This document shows, in pieces, positions 16,841 through 31,571 of a stretch of DNA of 64,000 bases. The DNA is from Aureimonas glaciei (lineage in GTDB: Bacteria; Pseudomonadota; Alphaproteobacteria; Rhizobiales; Rhizobiaceae): positions 1-64,000 of the forward strand of contig NZ_BMJJ01000015.1 in the NCBI RefSeq assembly GCF_014643375.1, written 5' to 3'. The notes beneath the pieces are model-generated. The model was not told where the DNA came from, ran no database searches, and was given only the letters and a program-made list of their open reading frames with translations. A program made the translations under genes and the position numbers. Position 1 is the first letter of the stretch; the number at the start of each line of letters is the position of its first letter.

Positions 16841-17701
16841 TCAGGCGAGAAAGCGGCGTGCGGCGTAGAGCGCGACGGCCGCGGCGTTGGAGACGTTCAG
16901 CGAACGGATTTCGCCCGGCACTTCGAGACGCGCCAAAACGTCAACGGTGTCGCGCGTCTTCTGCCGGAGGCCCTTGCCCTCGGCGCCGAGGACGAGCGCG
17001 ATCTTCTCGCCAGCGAACGCCGTTTCGAGCGCGGCGCCGCCGTCGGAGTCGAGACCGACGGTCTGGAAGCCACGCTTCTTCAGCGTGCCGAGCGCGTCGG
17101 CGAGATTGACTACCTGGATATAGGGGACGAGCTCCAGCGCGCCCGAGGCGGCCTTGGCGAGGACGCCCGATTCTTGCGGCGAATGGCGCGACGTCGTGAC
17201 GATGGCACCAGCGCCGAAAGCGGCGGCCGAGCGCAGGATGGCGCCGACATTGTGCGGATCGGTGACCTGGTCGAGCACGAGCACCAGGACCGAATCGCCG
17301 AGCTCGGCGAGGGCATGGCCGCCGAGAGGATCCGCCTCCAGCATCACGCCCTGGTGCACGGCATCGCTGCCGAGCTCGACGTCGAGCGCGCGCGGCTCGA
17401 CGATTTCCATCGGGCAGGGCGCATCGGTATCGCCGAGCTCCAGCCGCTGCAGCGCGTTGCGGGTGACGAGCAGGCGGTGCAGCCGGCGATCGGGGTTCTT
17501 CAGCGCGGCCGCCACAGTGTGCAGCCCGTAGAGCCTCACCCGGTCTTCCGGCCCTGGCCGACCGGGATGGGACGGCCGCGAGGCGGAGGCGGGGTGCGCT
17601 CCCGTCTCCGGCTTGCCGCCCGCCTTGGCATCGCGAAAACTGCGGCGCAGCGTGGCGAAGTGGCTGTCTTTGGGGGTGTGGCTCTTGGAATCTTTGCTCA
17701 T
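16841..17701 (-). CDS. rlmB: TrmH-family 23S rRNA (guanosine-2'-O-)-methyltransferase RlmB
   Basis: The 286-residue SpoU/TrmH-family methyltransferase has a basic disordered leader (1-55), a substrate-binding L30e-like domain (LYGLHTVAAAL, from about 57), and a SPOUT knot. Motif 1 is DQVTDPHNVG (144-153), motif 2 LVLGAEGKG, and motif 3 SLNVSNAAAVALY. It would methylate G2251 of 23S rRNA using SAM. It lies directly before tRNA-Tyr and tRNA-Gly on the opposite strand. Confidence 0.9.
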   Translation of the reverse strand: MSKDSKSHTPKDSHFATLRRSFRDAKAGGKPETGAHPASASRPSHPGRPGPEDRVRLYGLHTVAAALKNPDRRLHRLLVTRNALQRLELGDTDAPCPMEIVEPRALDVELGSDAVHQGVMLEADPLGGHALAELGDSVLVLVLDQVTDPHNVGAILRSAAAFGAGAIVTTSRHSPQESGVLAKAASGALELVPYIQVVNLADALGTLKKRGFQTVGLDSDGGAALETAFAGEKIALVLGAEGKGLRQKTRDTVDVLARLEVPGEIRSLNVSNAAAVALYAARRFLA

Positions 17702-17887
17702 GAGCCTGTCTAGCGATACCGGACCCTCGGCTCAATCTTATTCGCGCACCATCTGCACCTTCTGCCGCGGCAACGATTGACAGGGCCGGGAAGGCTCTGC
17801 ATAACGCCGCCCGGAAGACGAAGCCGCTTCGGTGGTTTCTTCGTCTCCCATCGGCGCCGAGAGCTCTTGTCTTTCGGTGGCGGTTAT

Positions 17888-17971
17888 GGAGGGATGCCCG
17901 AGTGGTTAAAGGGGACGGACTGTAAATCCGTTGGTTCGCCTACGTTGGTTCAAATCCAACTCCCTCCACCA
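17888..17971 (+). tRNA. tRNA-Tyr (anticodon GTA)
   Basis: The 84-base type II tRNA has acceptor stem GGAGGGA/TCCCTCC, an encoded ACCA end, a long variable arm, and anticodon loop CTGTAAA giving GTA. It sits 58 bases before tRNA-Gly and upstream of tuf, a common rhizobial arrangement. Confidence 0.97.
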
Positions 17972-18029
17972 TAACCTGCCGGCTGCCCGCCGGATCTGAA
18001 TGCCGGCACCACTCTGCCGGACCTGGCAT

Positions 18030-18103
18030 GCGGGTATAGCTCAGTGGTAGAGCAGCAGCCTTCCAAGCTGAATATGCGGGTTCGATTCCCGCTACCCGCT
18101 CCA
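18030..18103 (+). tRNA. tRNA-Gly (anticodon TCC)
   Basis: The 74-base cloverleaf has acceptor stem GCGGGTA/TACCCGC, T discriminator plus encoded CCA, anticodon stem CAGCC/AAGCTG around TTCCAAG, and anticodon TCC. It precedes the first tuf gene by 125 bases and is probably co-transcribed with it. Confidence 0.96.
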
Positions 18104-18228
18104 GCCACTCACCCCCTGACGCGATAGTTGGCCAGGAACCCGCGTGATTTGTCGCGGGCGCTTGTGTTTCTCCGGCCAAGTCTCTATGTCGCGGCCTCAT
18201 TCGCAAATGTTCTTCAAGGGTACCCGGA

Positions 18229-19404
<1,176 letters not shown>

Positions 19405-19430
19405 TCGCTGCTCGTCAGAAAGAACCGAAG

Positions 19431-19459
19431 AGCGGGTCCGCAAGGGCCCGCTTTTTTTT
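19431..19459 (+). terminator. intrinsic terminator of tuf copy 1
   Basis: A nine-bp stem (19431-19439 with 19444-19452) closed by a GCAA tetraloop is followed by eight T residues. It ends the tRNA-tuf transcript and isolates it from the convergent genes beyond. Confidence 0.93.
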
Positions 19460-19584
19460 GGCCTCGGCCTCGCGCTGTTTTCGACCGAGGCAGGGAAGGC
19501 TCGCCGTGACGAGCTCGCTCGCTTGGCGGACGCGCGGCGCCGGGGCAAACATCATCGATCGCGTACAGGCGGCAGGCTGTCGGC

Positions 19585-20328
19585 TCAGCGAGCGGGAAGC
19601 TGCCGATCCGGCGTCCACAGGGCAAGACCGCTGTCGCGGGCGAGGTCGGTCTCGGTCGTGAACAGCCGCGGATGGTCGCGCAAACGATCGAGGATGAAGC
19701 TGTCCTCGTCCGTCTGGCGGCGGACACGGCCCAGGTCGTCGTAGGAATGGCCGACCTTGGAGAGCGAGATGCCCGCCACCACGATCTGCGGCACCCCCAG
19801 CAGCAGGCCGTAGCAGATCGCCGCGACGCCATTGGTCACCTTGCCGAGGTCGCCGATCGCCTCGACGGAGGAGCCGCTGACATGCGTCACCATCGCTTCC
19901 CGGTCGCGCCGGCGCAGCGCCGCGATCCGGCCGATGTGATCGTGTGGTTTCGGCGTGACCAGCAGGCGCAGAAAGATCTCGGGAGCCGTGTGGATCCACA
20001 GGAGGCCCCGCGTGTCGAGATGCGGATGCTCCGTCCAGGATTTCTTCTTGGCGCGGATGGTGAGGTCGGCGCGTCCGAGGCCCATGGCGGCGGCCGAGCG
20101 ACCGGCGTTGTTGATGTCGATCCGGGCGAAGCCGCGCCGGAGCGTCTCGGGCACCGTCGGATCGGGCGCCGAACCGAAGACGAGCCAAGGGCGATCGCGA
20201 ATGCCGAGACGGTCGAGAAACCGACCCTGGCGGCCAACGAAGCGGTCCCGGGCGAATGGGCCGGCATCCCGGTCGTCTGCGGCCTCGACCGAGCCGGTCG
20301 CTGAGCCGGGGTGGCTGTTCTCAGGCAT
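19585..20328 (-). CDS. glycosyltransferase-like protein (GT29/DUF115-like), function unknown
   Basis: The 247-residue product has LVFGSAPDP, then INNAG and a later KVTNGVAAICYGL segment ending in GHSYDDLG. This order of a nucleotide-loop-like motif, an N-N-A motif and a C-terminal His/Tyr segment resembles sialyltransferase-like (GT29) or MptE/DUF115-like folds. I cannot name the donor. The start is ambiguous: ATG 20328 is preferred because codon bias falls off upstream, while ATG 20445 would overlap the stop of the neighbouring gene by eight bases. It is the distal member of a two-gene minus-strand unit within a four-gene cluster probably acting on surface glycans. Confidence 0.6.
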   Translation of the reverse strand: MPENSHPGSATGSVEAADDRDAGPFARDRFVGRQGRFLDRLGIRDRPWLVFGSAPDPTVPETLRRGFARIDINNAGRSAAAMGLGRADLTIRAKKKSWTEHPHLDTRGLLWIHTAPEIFLRLLVTPKPHDHIGRIAALRRRDREAMVTHVSGSSVEAIGDLGKVTNGVAAICYGLLLGVPQIVVAGISLSKVGHSYDDLGRVRRQTDEDSFILDRLRDHPRLFTTETDLARDSGLALWTPDRQLPAR

Positions 20329-20437
20329 GGGCGGCGTCACTTCGTAAGGAACAAGGGCGCCGACGAACACCGGCGGTGGCTTCTGGCATGCGGATCTGGA
20401 ACGGACAAGGCGGGCAGGGTCGGCGGAGGGCAAGGGG

Positions 20438-21403
20438 TCAGCCATTTCCCGCCAGACCGGCCGGGACGCCCGGCATGTCCGGCACCTGCGGCACCTGCGG
20501 CACCTGCGGATAGCGCGCGTCGACCGCGCGCTTGGCATCTCCGTACTGGTCGGAGTTTTTCACCGCCCAGCCCTTGGCCATCCAGATCACCGCCTCCCCG
20601 GAGAAGTCGAAATCCGACAGCGGGTCGGGCATGTCCGCGACCTGCAACTCCCGCCGGTGCTTCATCGTGCGCATCAGATAGAAGAGGACGATCTGGTCCA
20701 GGTGATACAGGGGCCGGATGGCAAAGATCGCGGCGATCGCTCGTCCCACTGCGGAGACGTAGCGGCGGCCCGCCGGCGTCGGGTTGAAGCCGACGGCACC
20801 GGCGCGCAGACGGCGGCTGACGCTGCTCTCGGTCGGGCGCTGGATCAGAACCGCATCGCCCCTGGCCTGTGCGGCGGCGTAGGCCGGCCAGATCGGCTTG
20901 ACCGCGATGGCATCCACGTCGATGCACAAGACCGGCACCTTCGCCTCACGCATCACGGCGGCGGCGATCAGAAAGCGCGCGGAAGCGAGGTAGACTGTTC
21001 GATAGCGCAGGCCCTCGGCGAGGCGGCAGTCGTCCACCGTCCAGGTCAACTGGACATGGGTCAAAAGTGCCGGCAGCCCGCCGATGTGCCGGAGGGTCGC
21101 GGCGCTGGGTCGGCAGAGATGCAGATGCACCTGCTGGCGCTCGCCCTGGTCCTCGATCGACAGCAGCAGTGTGATCGCAAAACGCCAGTAGTAGAGATCG
21201 TCGCAGGCCGCGAGGATGACGCCGCCGGTGGAGCCGGGGTAGGAGCCGGTCACGCCGGCCTCGAAGGTCGCAAAGGCGTCGCTGCCGAACCGTTCGCTGC
21301 GCAGGGCGCTTTGCGTCCGGCGCCAGATCCGGAATTTCTGCCAGGTCGAGTGGCGCTTTTGCGCAATGATCTCCGGCCGGGCCGTCAAGACTTCTTCCAT
21401 CAA
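20438..21403 (-). CDS. putative GT-A fold glycosyltransferase with C-terminal PQV repeats
   Basis: The 321-residue product has a central DVD (Asp162/Asp164 in LCIDVDAI), the metal/nucleotide-sugar motif of GT-A enzymes. The preceding VYLASARFLIAAAVM helix is typical of GT8-like proteins. No signal peptide is present, so it is probably cytosolic or peripheral to the inner membrane. The C-terminus contains Pro-Gln-Val repeats (about 298-307) encoded by a tandem nine-base repeat. It is divergent from another GT-like gene at 21624. Donor and acceptor are unknown. Confidence 0.6.
   Translation of the reverse strand: MMEEVLTARPEIIAQKRHSTWQKFRIWRRTQSALRSERFGSDAFATFEAGVTGSYPGSTGGVILAACDDLYYWRFAITLLLSIEDQGERQQVHLHLCRPSAATLRHIGGLPALLTHVQLTWTVDDCRLAEGLRYRTVYLASARFLIAAAVMREAKVPVLCIDVDAIAVKPIWPAYAAAQARGDAVLIQRPTESSVSRRLRAGAVGFNPTPAGRRYVSAVGRAIAAIFAIRPLYHLDQIVLFYLMRTMKHRRELQVADMPDPLSDFDFSGEAVIWMAKGWAVKNSDQYGDAKRAVDARYPQVPQVPQVPDMPGVPAGLAGNG
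20490..20516 (-). repeat. tandem nine-base repeat encoding Pro-Gln-Val
   Basis: On the plus strand the unit GGCACCTGC recurs about three to four times in succession from 20476 to 20510. In the minus-strand gene it reads as repeated Pro-Gln-Val codons near the C-terminus. Near-exact identity at the DNA level suggests recent slippage. Confidence 0.6.
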
Positions 21404-21623
21404 TTGCGGTTCTCCACCCGTTCCCGCCTGCCGACCGGGCCCTCTTGCCCGGGGCGGGACCTCGTCGTGCTAGCTGATAAACCGGCTTGAGGCCATTTCC
21501 CAATTGCCCTAATGAGTCAGCCGTCCGCCGGAAGCACTGTCTTGTCGGCGTCTTGTCAACCGGTCCGCATCCCCTGCACCCGCCGGCGGAGCAGATGCGG
21601 AAACGGTCCAGCGCCGATCGTGC

Positions 21624-22334
21624 ATGGGAGATGCCACCTTGACCATCGATACCGCCCGCGTCTTCATCGGCTTCGACTCCAAAGAGGTCGTCGCGTACCA
21701 CGTGCTGGCCCAGAGCGTCATCGAGCACGCCACGATGCCGGTATCGTTCACACCGATCGTGCTGCCGCACCTCGAAAAGACATTCACGCGCGAGCGCAAC
21801 CCTTTACAAACGACGGAATTTTCCTTCTCCCGTTTCCTGGTTCCGGCTCTCAGCGACTTCCAGGGCTGGAGCCTGTTCATGGACTGCGACATGCTGATGC
21901 GCGCGGACATCGCCGAGCTCTGGGCGCTGCGCGACGATCGCTACGCGGTGATGTGCGTCAAGCACGACTACCAGCCGAAGGTCGAGACGAAATTCCTCGG
22001 TCAGACGCAGACGAAGTACGAGAAGAAGAACTGGTCGAGCTTCGTCCTGTTCAACAACGCCAAATGCCGGGCGCTGACCACCGACTACGTCAACACCGCC
22101 ACCGGGCTGGAGCTTCACCAGTTCAAGTGGCTCGGCGACGACAATCTGATCGGCGAAGTGCCGGCGAGCTGGAACTGGCTGGTCAACGAATACGACCACG
22201 ACCCGGAAGCCAAGAACATCCATTTCACCGATGGCGGTCCGTATTTCGACGAGTATCGCAACGACGACTATGCCGACGAGTGGTTCGCCATGCGCGAGCG
22301 GACGCTGCACGTGCAACAGCGCGGCGAGGCGTGA
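21624..22334 (+). CDS. putative glycosyltransferase (GT8-like, DxD)
   Basis: The 236-residue product starts VFIGFDSKEVVAYHVLAQS and contains LFMDCDML (Asp87, Asp89), the GT-A metal site. It ends with NIHFTDGGP, an HFTDG-type segment found in GT8-like enzymes. It probably transfers a sugar onto LPS or another surface glycan in the cytosol. ATG 21624 has no ribosome site. TTG 21639, eight bases after GGGAG, is an attractive alternative start. The stop overlaps the GTG start of the next gene (GTGA), so the two are translationally coupled. Confidence 0.65.
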   Translation: MGDATLTIDTARVFIGFDSKEVVAYHVLAQSVIEHATMPVSFTPIVLPHLEKTFTRERNPLQTTEFSFSRFLVPALSDFQGWSLFMDCDMLMRADIAELWALRDDRYAVMCVKHDYQPKVETKFLGQTQTKYEKKNWSSFVLFNNAKCRALTTDYVNTATGLELHQFKWLGDDNLIGEVPASWNWLVNEYDHDPEAKNIHFTDGGPYFDEYRNDDYADEWFAMRERTLHVQQRGEA

Positions 22335-23248
22335 GCCAAGGGCCGGCCACGGCCGCGGGAGACGCAGGCGTGTCTGACGCCGGAAAAGGGCAGGAGGGCG
22401 TCTCGCTGCCGGCGGACGCCGAGGGCTGGGCCGCCTTCTTCGGCCGCTACCGCGACATCGTGCTGGTCGCCAACAGCGACAAGGTCGACATGGCGGCGCT
22501 GGTCGAGCAGTTCGGCCCGGACGCGCTCTTCGTCTTCTTCAACAAGGTCTACAAGGTGCTTTCCGCCCCGTTCGGTGGCGCGGCGCTGCTGGTCGCGCGC
22601 AGCAGCGAAGCCGGGGCGAACATCGTCTACCGGCGCGAGGTCGAGACGGTTGCCGGCTATTTCCAGGCTCCCGGGTTTGCCGGGATTTTGAACCTGAAAG
22701 CGGCGGACCGCGAGCGCTTCAGCGCGGCGGGCGAGTTTGGCAGCCGCAGCGTCGGATTTCTCGACCTGTCGCACCATTTCGTCGGCTTCTATCCTGAGGG
22801 CCGTCTGCCCAGCAGCGGATTTGCCCTCGCCGTCTGGCTGGCGGAACGCCGACTCCCCGGCCGGGTCACGCTGGCGGGATTTTCCGGGCAGCGCGGCGAA
22901 GACCGAAAGCTCTTTCGCATCCATGACTGGATCTTCGAGCAGATCGTGCAGCGACTCCTGGTGCAGGCAGGCCGGATCAACACCGTCGGCGAGGCTGCCC
23001 CGGCCGGAAATCTGGCCCGCATCGCCGACCGTTTTCCCGAGGTCGAGGCCCGCGACATCGTCCTCGTGGCTTCCGACATCCTGGCTGCCCGGCTGGACGA
23101 AGCCGACACCGTCATCGACGGTCTTCTCTCGGCCACCCGCTGGCAACGCATGCTGCGACGCGCCTTCCGGCGGCTGAAGCCGAAGACGCGCAAGCAAAAA
23201 CTAGCCGACTCCAAAGTTGGCGCGGGAGAAGGGGCTGCGCGCCGGTGA
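22331..23248 (+). CDS. glycosyltransferase-like protein (GT29-like), function unknown
   Basis: The 305-residue product has DIVLVANSDKVD, FFNKVYKVL, a central SVGFLDLSHHFVGFYPEGRLPS, VTLAGFSG, and HDWIFEQ. This order of an N-S loop, asparagine strand, glycine-rich middle and terminal HxWxxE parallels sialyltransferase-type folds and the gene at 19585. It begins with GTG 22331 overlapping the previous stop by four bases; GTG 22370 is another possible start. It closes the plus-strand half of the glycan-related insertion and is followed by tRNA-Trp after 70 bases. Confidence 0.55.
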   Translation: MSQGPATAAGDAGVSDAGKGQEGVSLPADAEGWAAFFGRYRDIVLVANSDKVDMAALVEQFGPDALFVFFNKVYKVLSAPFGGAALLVARSSEAGANIVYRREVETVAGYFQAPGFAGILNLKAADRERFSAAGEFGSRSVGFLDLSHHFVGFYPEGRLPSSGFALAVWLAERRLPGRVTLAGFSGQRGEDRKLFRIHDWIFEQIVQRLLVQAGRINTVGEAAPAGNLARIADRFPEVEARDIVLVASDILAARLDEADTVIDGLLSATRWQRMLRRAFRRLKPKTRKQKLADSKVGAGEGAARR

Positions 23249-23318
23249 ACCGATCGCGGGCCTGATTGTCGCTTGCCAATTCCTCCGGCTTTGATTATGC
23301 GGTGTCTTGCCAAAGCGA

Positions 23319-23394
<76 letters not shown>

Positions 23395-23634
23395 GGCAAA
23401 CCCAGCATCGGGATCTGACGATCCCCAAATGGGGTGATGGCGTGGCCACCGGTGTCGAGATTTTGTCTCCGCCGTGATCGGTGCGGACAAAAGCCGACCC
23501 AGCCAAGATTAACATTTGACCTTCTCCAGGGCTTGTGAATCGGTTGGCGGGCGGATATGTAGAGCCCAATATCTGAAACAGTGGCGCGAGAGGCTGATGG
23601 TCAGCTTCTACGCGCCTATGGTTGTGAGCGTTGT

Positions 23635-23835
23635 ATGGCTTCCAAGACCAGCCCTTTCGCCTTCCTGCAGCAGGTCAAGGCGGAGACTGCCAAGGTCACC
23701 TGGCCCTCACGGCGTGAGACGGTGATTTCGACGATCATGGTGCTGGTGATGGTGGCGTTTGCCTCCGTTTTCTTCTTCCTGGCCGACCTTGCTTTCGGCT
23801 ATGCGATGAGCCTGATCCAAGGCGCGAGCTTCTGA
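23635..23835 (+). CDS. secE: preprotein translocase subunit SecE
   Basis: The 66-residue inner-membrane protein has the conserved amphipathic region [16 protein letters not shown] followed by one transmembrane helix (about 31-55). It clamps SecY in the translocon. GTG 23581 upstream would add 18 residues unlike SecE, so ATG 23635 is chosen. nusG follows 22 bases later, as in nearly all bacteria. Confidence 0.93.
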   Translation: MASKTSPFAFLQQVKAETAKVTWPSRRETVISTIMVLVMVAFASVFFFLADLAFGYAMSLIQGASF

Positions 23836-23857
23836 CATTCGGAGACATTGAAATTTC

Positions 23858-24388
23858 ATGACGGCTCGCTGGTACATCGTTCAGGCCTACTCGAATTTTG
23901 AGAAGAAGGTGGCTGAATCGATCGAGGAACAAGCCCGGCAGAAGGGTCTGTCCGACAAGTTCGAAAAGATCCTGGTGCCGACGGAGAAGGTCGTCGAGGT
24001 CAGGCGTGGCCGCAAGGTGGACGCGGAGCGGAAGTTTTTCCCCGGCTACGTCCTGGTCAAGGCCGAGTTGACCGACGAGGTCTTCTCGATGATCAAGAAC
24101 ACGCCGAAGGTGACCGGGTTCCTCGGTCCCGACAATCGGCCGGTGGCGATCTCCGAGAACGAGGCCAATCAGATCCTGATGCAGGTTCAGGAGGGCGTCG
24201 AGCGTCCCAAGACGACCATCTCGTTCGACATCGGCGAGCAGGTCCGCGTCTCGGACGGTCCTTTCGCCTCGTTCAACGGAACGGTGCAGGAAGTCGATCA
24301 GGAACGCGCCCGCCTCAAGGTGGAAGTGTCGATCTTCGGGCGTGCGACGCCGGTCGATCTGGAATTCAGTCAGGTCGAAAAGGTCTGA
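23858..24388 (+). CDS. nusG: transcription termination/antitermination protein NusG
   Basis: The 176-residue product has an NGN domain (RWYIVQAYSNFEKKV, FFPGYVLVKAEL) and a C-terminal KOW domain (about 122-176, with GPFASFNGTV). It binds RNA polymerase and links transcription to Rho or ribosomal S10, whose gene is in the same superoperon. It follows secE and precedes rplK. Confidence 0.97.
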   Translation: MTARWYIVQAYSNFEKKVAESIEEQARQKGLSDKFEKILVPTEKVVEVRRGRKVDAERKFFPGYVLVKAELTDEVFSMIKNTPKVTGFLGPDNRPVAISENEANQILMQVQEGVERPKTTISFDIGEQVRVSDGPFASFNGTVQEVDQERARLKVEVSIFGRATPVDLEFSQVEKV

Positions 24389-24594
24389 TCGAAGGAGACG
24401 AGCACCGTGGGCTGCCTGGCAGCGCGCGGTGTCCGCGCAGGCGGGCGTTCTCCACAAAGCGTGCGGGAGGCAGGGCCGGTTTAGCCGCCGGAACGAGCCG
24501 CACCGCGCAACTGCGATAGCGTCGCCCAGGCGACCCGCCGCTTCCGCTCCGTCCCCGACGAGAGCGAAGGGCGCAACGACAAAGGCAGAAACGT

Positions 24595-25023
24595 ATGGCT
24601 AAAAAAATTGCAGGCCAGCTGAAGCTCCAGGTCAAGGCGGCGTCCGCGACGCCGTCCCCGCCGATCGGACCGGCGCTGGGTCAGCGCGGCATCAACATCA
24701 TGGAATTCTGCAAGGCGTTCAACGCCCAGACGCAGGAAATGGAGAAGGGTTCGCCCGTCCCCGTCGTGATCACCTACTACGTCGACAAGTCCTTCACCTT
24801 CGTGATGAAGACGGCCCCGGTCAGCTTCTTCCTGAAGAAGGCCGCCGGCCTGACAGCCGGCTCCAAGGAGCCCGGCAAGGTCAATGCCGGCTCGGTGACG
24901 CGCGAGCAGGTTCGCGAGATCGCGACCGCCAAGCTCAAGGACCTCAACGCAAACGACATCGACTCGGCCATGCTGATGATCGAAGGTTCGGCCCGTTCCA
25001 TGGGCCTGGAAGTGGTGGGCTGA
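24595..25023 (+). CDS. rplK: 50S ribosomal protein L11
   Basis: The 142-residue product carries the [11 protein letters not shown] proline-rich segment in the N-terminal domain, which contacts the GTPase centre and the thiostrepton site. A 206-base spacer separates it from nusG, enough for a separate promoter. rplA follows four bases after its stop, so L1, the translational repressor of this pair in other bacteria, is made together with L11. Confidence 0.97.
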   Translation: MAKKIAGQLKLQVKAASATPSPPIGPALGQRGINIMEFCKAFNAQTQEMEKGSPVPVVITYYVDKSFTFVMKTAPVSFFLKKAAGLTAGSKEPGKVNAGSVTREQVREIATAKLKDLNANDIDSAMLMIEGSARSMGLEVVG

Positions 25024-25027
25024 GACC

Positions 25028-25726
<699 letters not shown>

Positions 25727-25795
25727 GGCTTTCGCTGGCATCTGCCGGCATCAGAATTGCGGTGGCGGGCCAAGGCCCGTCGCCCAAACTGCGTC

Positions 25796-25836
25796 CCGGG
25801 ATTTTGGTCCCGGTGCAGGGGGAGCCTCGGCTCCCC
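25796..25836 (+). promoter_or_regulatory. tandem hairpins at the start of the rplJ leader
   Basis: Stem one is CCGGGA (25796-25801) with TCCCGG (25808-25813). Stem two is a perfect eight-bp GGGGAGCC/GGCTCCCC pair (25819-25826 with 25829-25836). They sit in the 384-base leader where L10-L7/L12 autoregulation acts in other bacteria. The match to the known L10 leader fold was not verified. Confidence 0.5.
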
Positions 25837-25929
25837 GACCTGTCCAAGACTGCAGGCGACCTGACGGCCTCGTGCCGAACGGTCTTAATCGACGAAAGCC
25901 TGTAGTAGACGGGGAATGTTCCGATTTTC

Positions 25930-25952
25930 CCGGGCGATAAGCCCGGTCTTTT
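25930..25952 (+). terminator. terminator-like hairpin or attenuator in the rplJ leader
   Basis: A six-bp stem CCGGGC/GCCCGG with a GATAA loop is followed by TCTTTT. It lies between rplA and rplJ and could end part of the rplKA transcripts or attenuate rplJL-rpoBC expression. Confidence 0.6.
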
Positions 25953-26110
25953 GGTTCGAACCTCCGAATGCCTTGTGTCACCCGCGCGATCCCTGAGGAG
26001 AGCGCGATCAGCCAAGGGGACAGGATCCTCGAGCGTCGCCCGGGTGGTCCGGGTGGCAAAAGGCAACCGGTGACTGTTCACGTCGAACGGTCGCTTAACT
26101 GGAGAGAGGC

Positions 26111-26629
26111 ATGGAAAGAGCGGAAAAGCTCGAGTTCGTCACGGAACTCCACGAGACCTTCAAGGCCTCGGGTGCTGTCGTGGTGGCTCGCTATGTCGGT
26201 CTCACGGTCGCGCAGATGAACGATCTTCGTTCAAAGATGCGCGCATCGGGAGCCACCGTCAAAGTCGCGAAGAACCGTCTTGCCAAGATCGCTCTTCAAG
26301 GCACGGATGCCGAACCGATCGCTGGACTTTTCGAAGGCCAGACACTGATCGCTTACTCAAGCGATCCGATCGCGGCACCGAAGGTCGCCAACGACTACGC
26401 CAAGGGGAACGACAAGCTCGTCATCCTCGGCGGCTCGATGGGAAAGACCACACTCGATGCGGATGGCGTCAGGGCTCTTGCCTCGCTGCCATCGCTCGAC
26501 GAACTGCGTGGCAAGCTGGTGGGTATGATTCAGACCCCGGCAACCCGCATCGCAGGCGTCGTCGCCGCGCCGGCAGCTCAGCTGGCACGCGTGTTCGCAG
26601 CTTATGCCAAGAAGGACGAGGCGGCCTGA
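26111..26629 (+). CDS. rplJ: 50S ribosomal protein L10
   Basis: The 172-residue protein anchors L7/L12 dimers to the ribosomal stalk base. It has the N-terminal rRNA-binding domain ([18 protein letters not shown]) and a C-terminal helix that docks L12. With L12 it represses its own leader in other bacteria, which fits the long structured 5' region here. The start follows GGAGAGAGGC. Confidence 0.96.
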   Translation: MERAEKLEFVTELHETFKASGAVVVARYVGLTVAQMNDLRSKMRASGATVKVAKNRLAKIALQGTDAEPIAGLFEGQTLIAYSSDPIAAPKVANDYAKGNDKLVILGGSMGKTTLDADGVRALASLPSLDELRGKLVGMIQTPATRIAGVVAAPAAQLARVFAAYAKKDEAA

Positions 26630-26677
26630 GGTTGGTTCCTCGCTGCATCATTTGTTCGAACCTGAAAGGAATATCCC

Positions 26678-27052
26678 ATGGCTGATCTGGCCAAGATCGT
26701 TGAAGACCTGTCGACCCTGACCGTCCTCGAGGCGGCTGAACTGTCGAAGATGCTGGAAGAAAAGTGGGGCGTCTCCGCCGCCGCGCCGGTCGCTGCTGCT
26801 GCCTCGGGCGGTGGTGCGGTTGCCGAAGCGGTTGAAGAGAAGACCGAGTTCGACGTCATTCTGGTTGCCGCTGGCGCCCAGAAGATCAACGTCATCAAGG
26901 AAGTCCGCGCGATCACGGGCCTCGGCCTGAAGGAAGCCAAGGACCTCGTCGACGGCGCGCCGAAGCCGGTCAAGGAAGGCGTCAACAAGGACGAATCCGC
27001 CAAGATCAAGGACCAGCTCGAGAAGGCTGGTGCGACGGTCGAAATCAAGTAA
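26678..27052 (+). CDS. rplL: 50S ribosomal protein L7/L12
   Basis: The 124-residue stalk protein has an N-terminal dimerisation domain, an Ala/Gly-rich hinge (about 38-50) and a C-terminal factor-binding domain ([25 protein letters not shown]). It recruits EF-Tu, EF-G and IF2. It follows rplJ by 48 bases. The hairpin-rich spacer behind it separates it from rpoB. Confidence 0.97.
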   Translation: MADLAKIVEDLSTLTVLEAAELSKMLEEKWGVSAAAPVAAAASGGGAVAEAVEEKTEFDVILVAAGAQKINVIKEVRAITGLGLKEAKDLVDGAPKPVKEGVNKDESAKIKDQLEKAGATVEIK

Positions 27053-27092
27053 TCGCGGGTTTCCCCCGCGTTTGCGCACGAGAACTAACAGG

Positions 27093-27120
27093 CGGGACGG
27101 CATATTGCCGTTCCGCTTTC
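27093..27120 (+). terminator. terminator-like hairpin after rplL
   Basis: An 11-bp stem (27093-27103 with 27107-27117, one G-T pair) with a TAT loop is followed by TTT. It is a candidate partial terminator (attenuator) between rplL and rpoB, comparable in position to the E. coli attenuator. Confidence 0.7.
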
Positions 27121-27188
27121 CGTGCTCCTGAAGCGAGACGTTCTTGCATGGGAGTTCTACCGCGCTGCAGTGGCGGCGCGGGCAGGGG

Positions 27189-27248
27189 CGGGCATCTCAT
27201 GCCCGTGCGCGGGTCTCCCGGCGACCGTCAGCGGTCGCCCGGAGACCC
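27189..27248 (+). promoter_or_regulatory. two further strong hairpins in the rplL-rpoB spacer
   Basis: Stem one is CGGGCAT/ATGCCCG with a CTC loop (27189-27205). Stem two has 17 paired positions with a single C-C mismatch (27211-27227 with 27232-27248) and a TCAG loop. A long duplex at this place resembles an RNase III processing site, known between rplL and rpoB in E. coli. The function here is inferred. Confidence 0.6.
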
Positions 27249-27417
27249 GGGCTAGCGGTTCTCTCACTCAAGAGAGGGCGGCTCCGAACGAAGTCGATGC
27301 CCTGGCAGTCCCGATCGCGGGAAATTTTGCTCAGGGCTCCCTCTCGCCAGAGGGGGACAGTGGTGTTTCAGCCCCGGCCGGCAGGCGACGGGGCGTAGTC
27401 GAAATGAAGGAGCGACA

Positions 27418-31554
<4,137 letters not shown>

Positions 31555-31571
31555 GCCGCGACACGTTATCT

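Noticed and set aside
20460-20520. short tandem repeat as a CRISPR-like array
   Set aside because: Units are only nine bases, have no spacers, and encode Pro-Gln-Val in frame.
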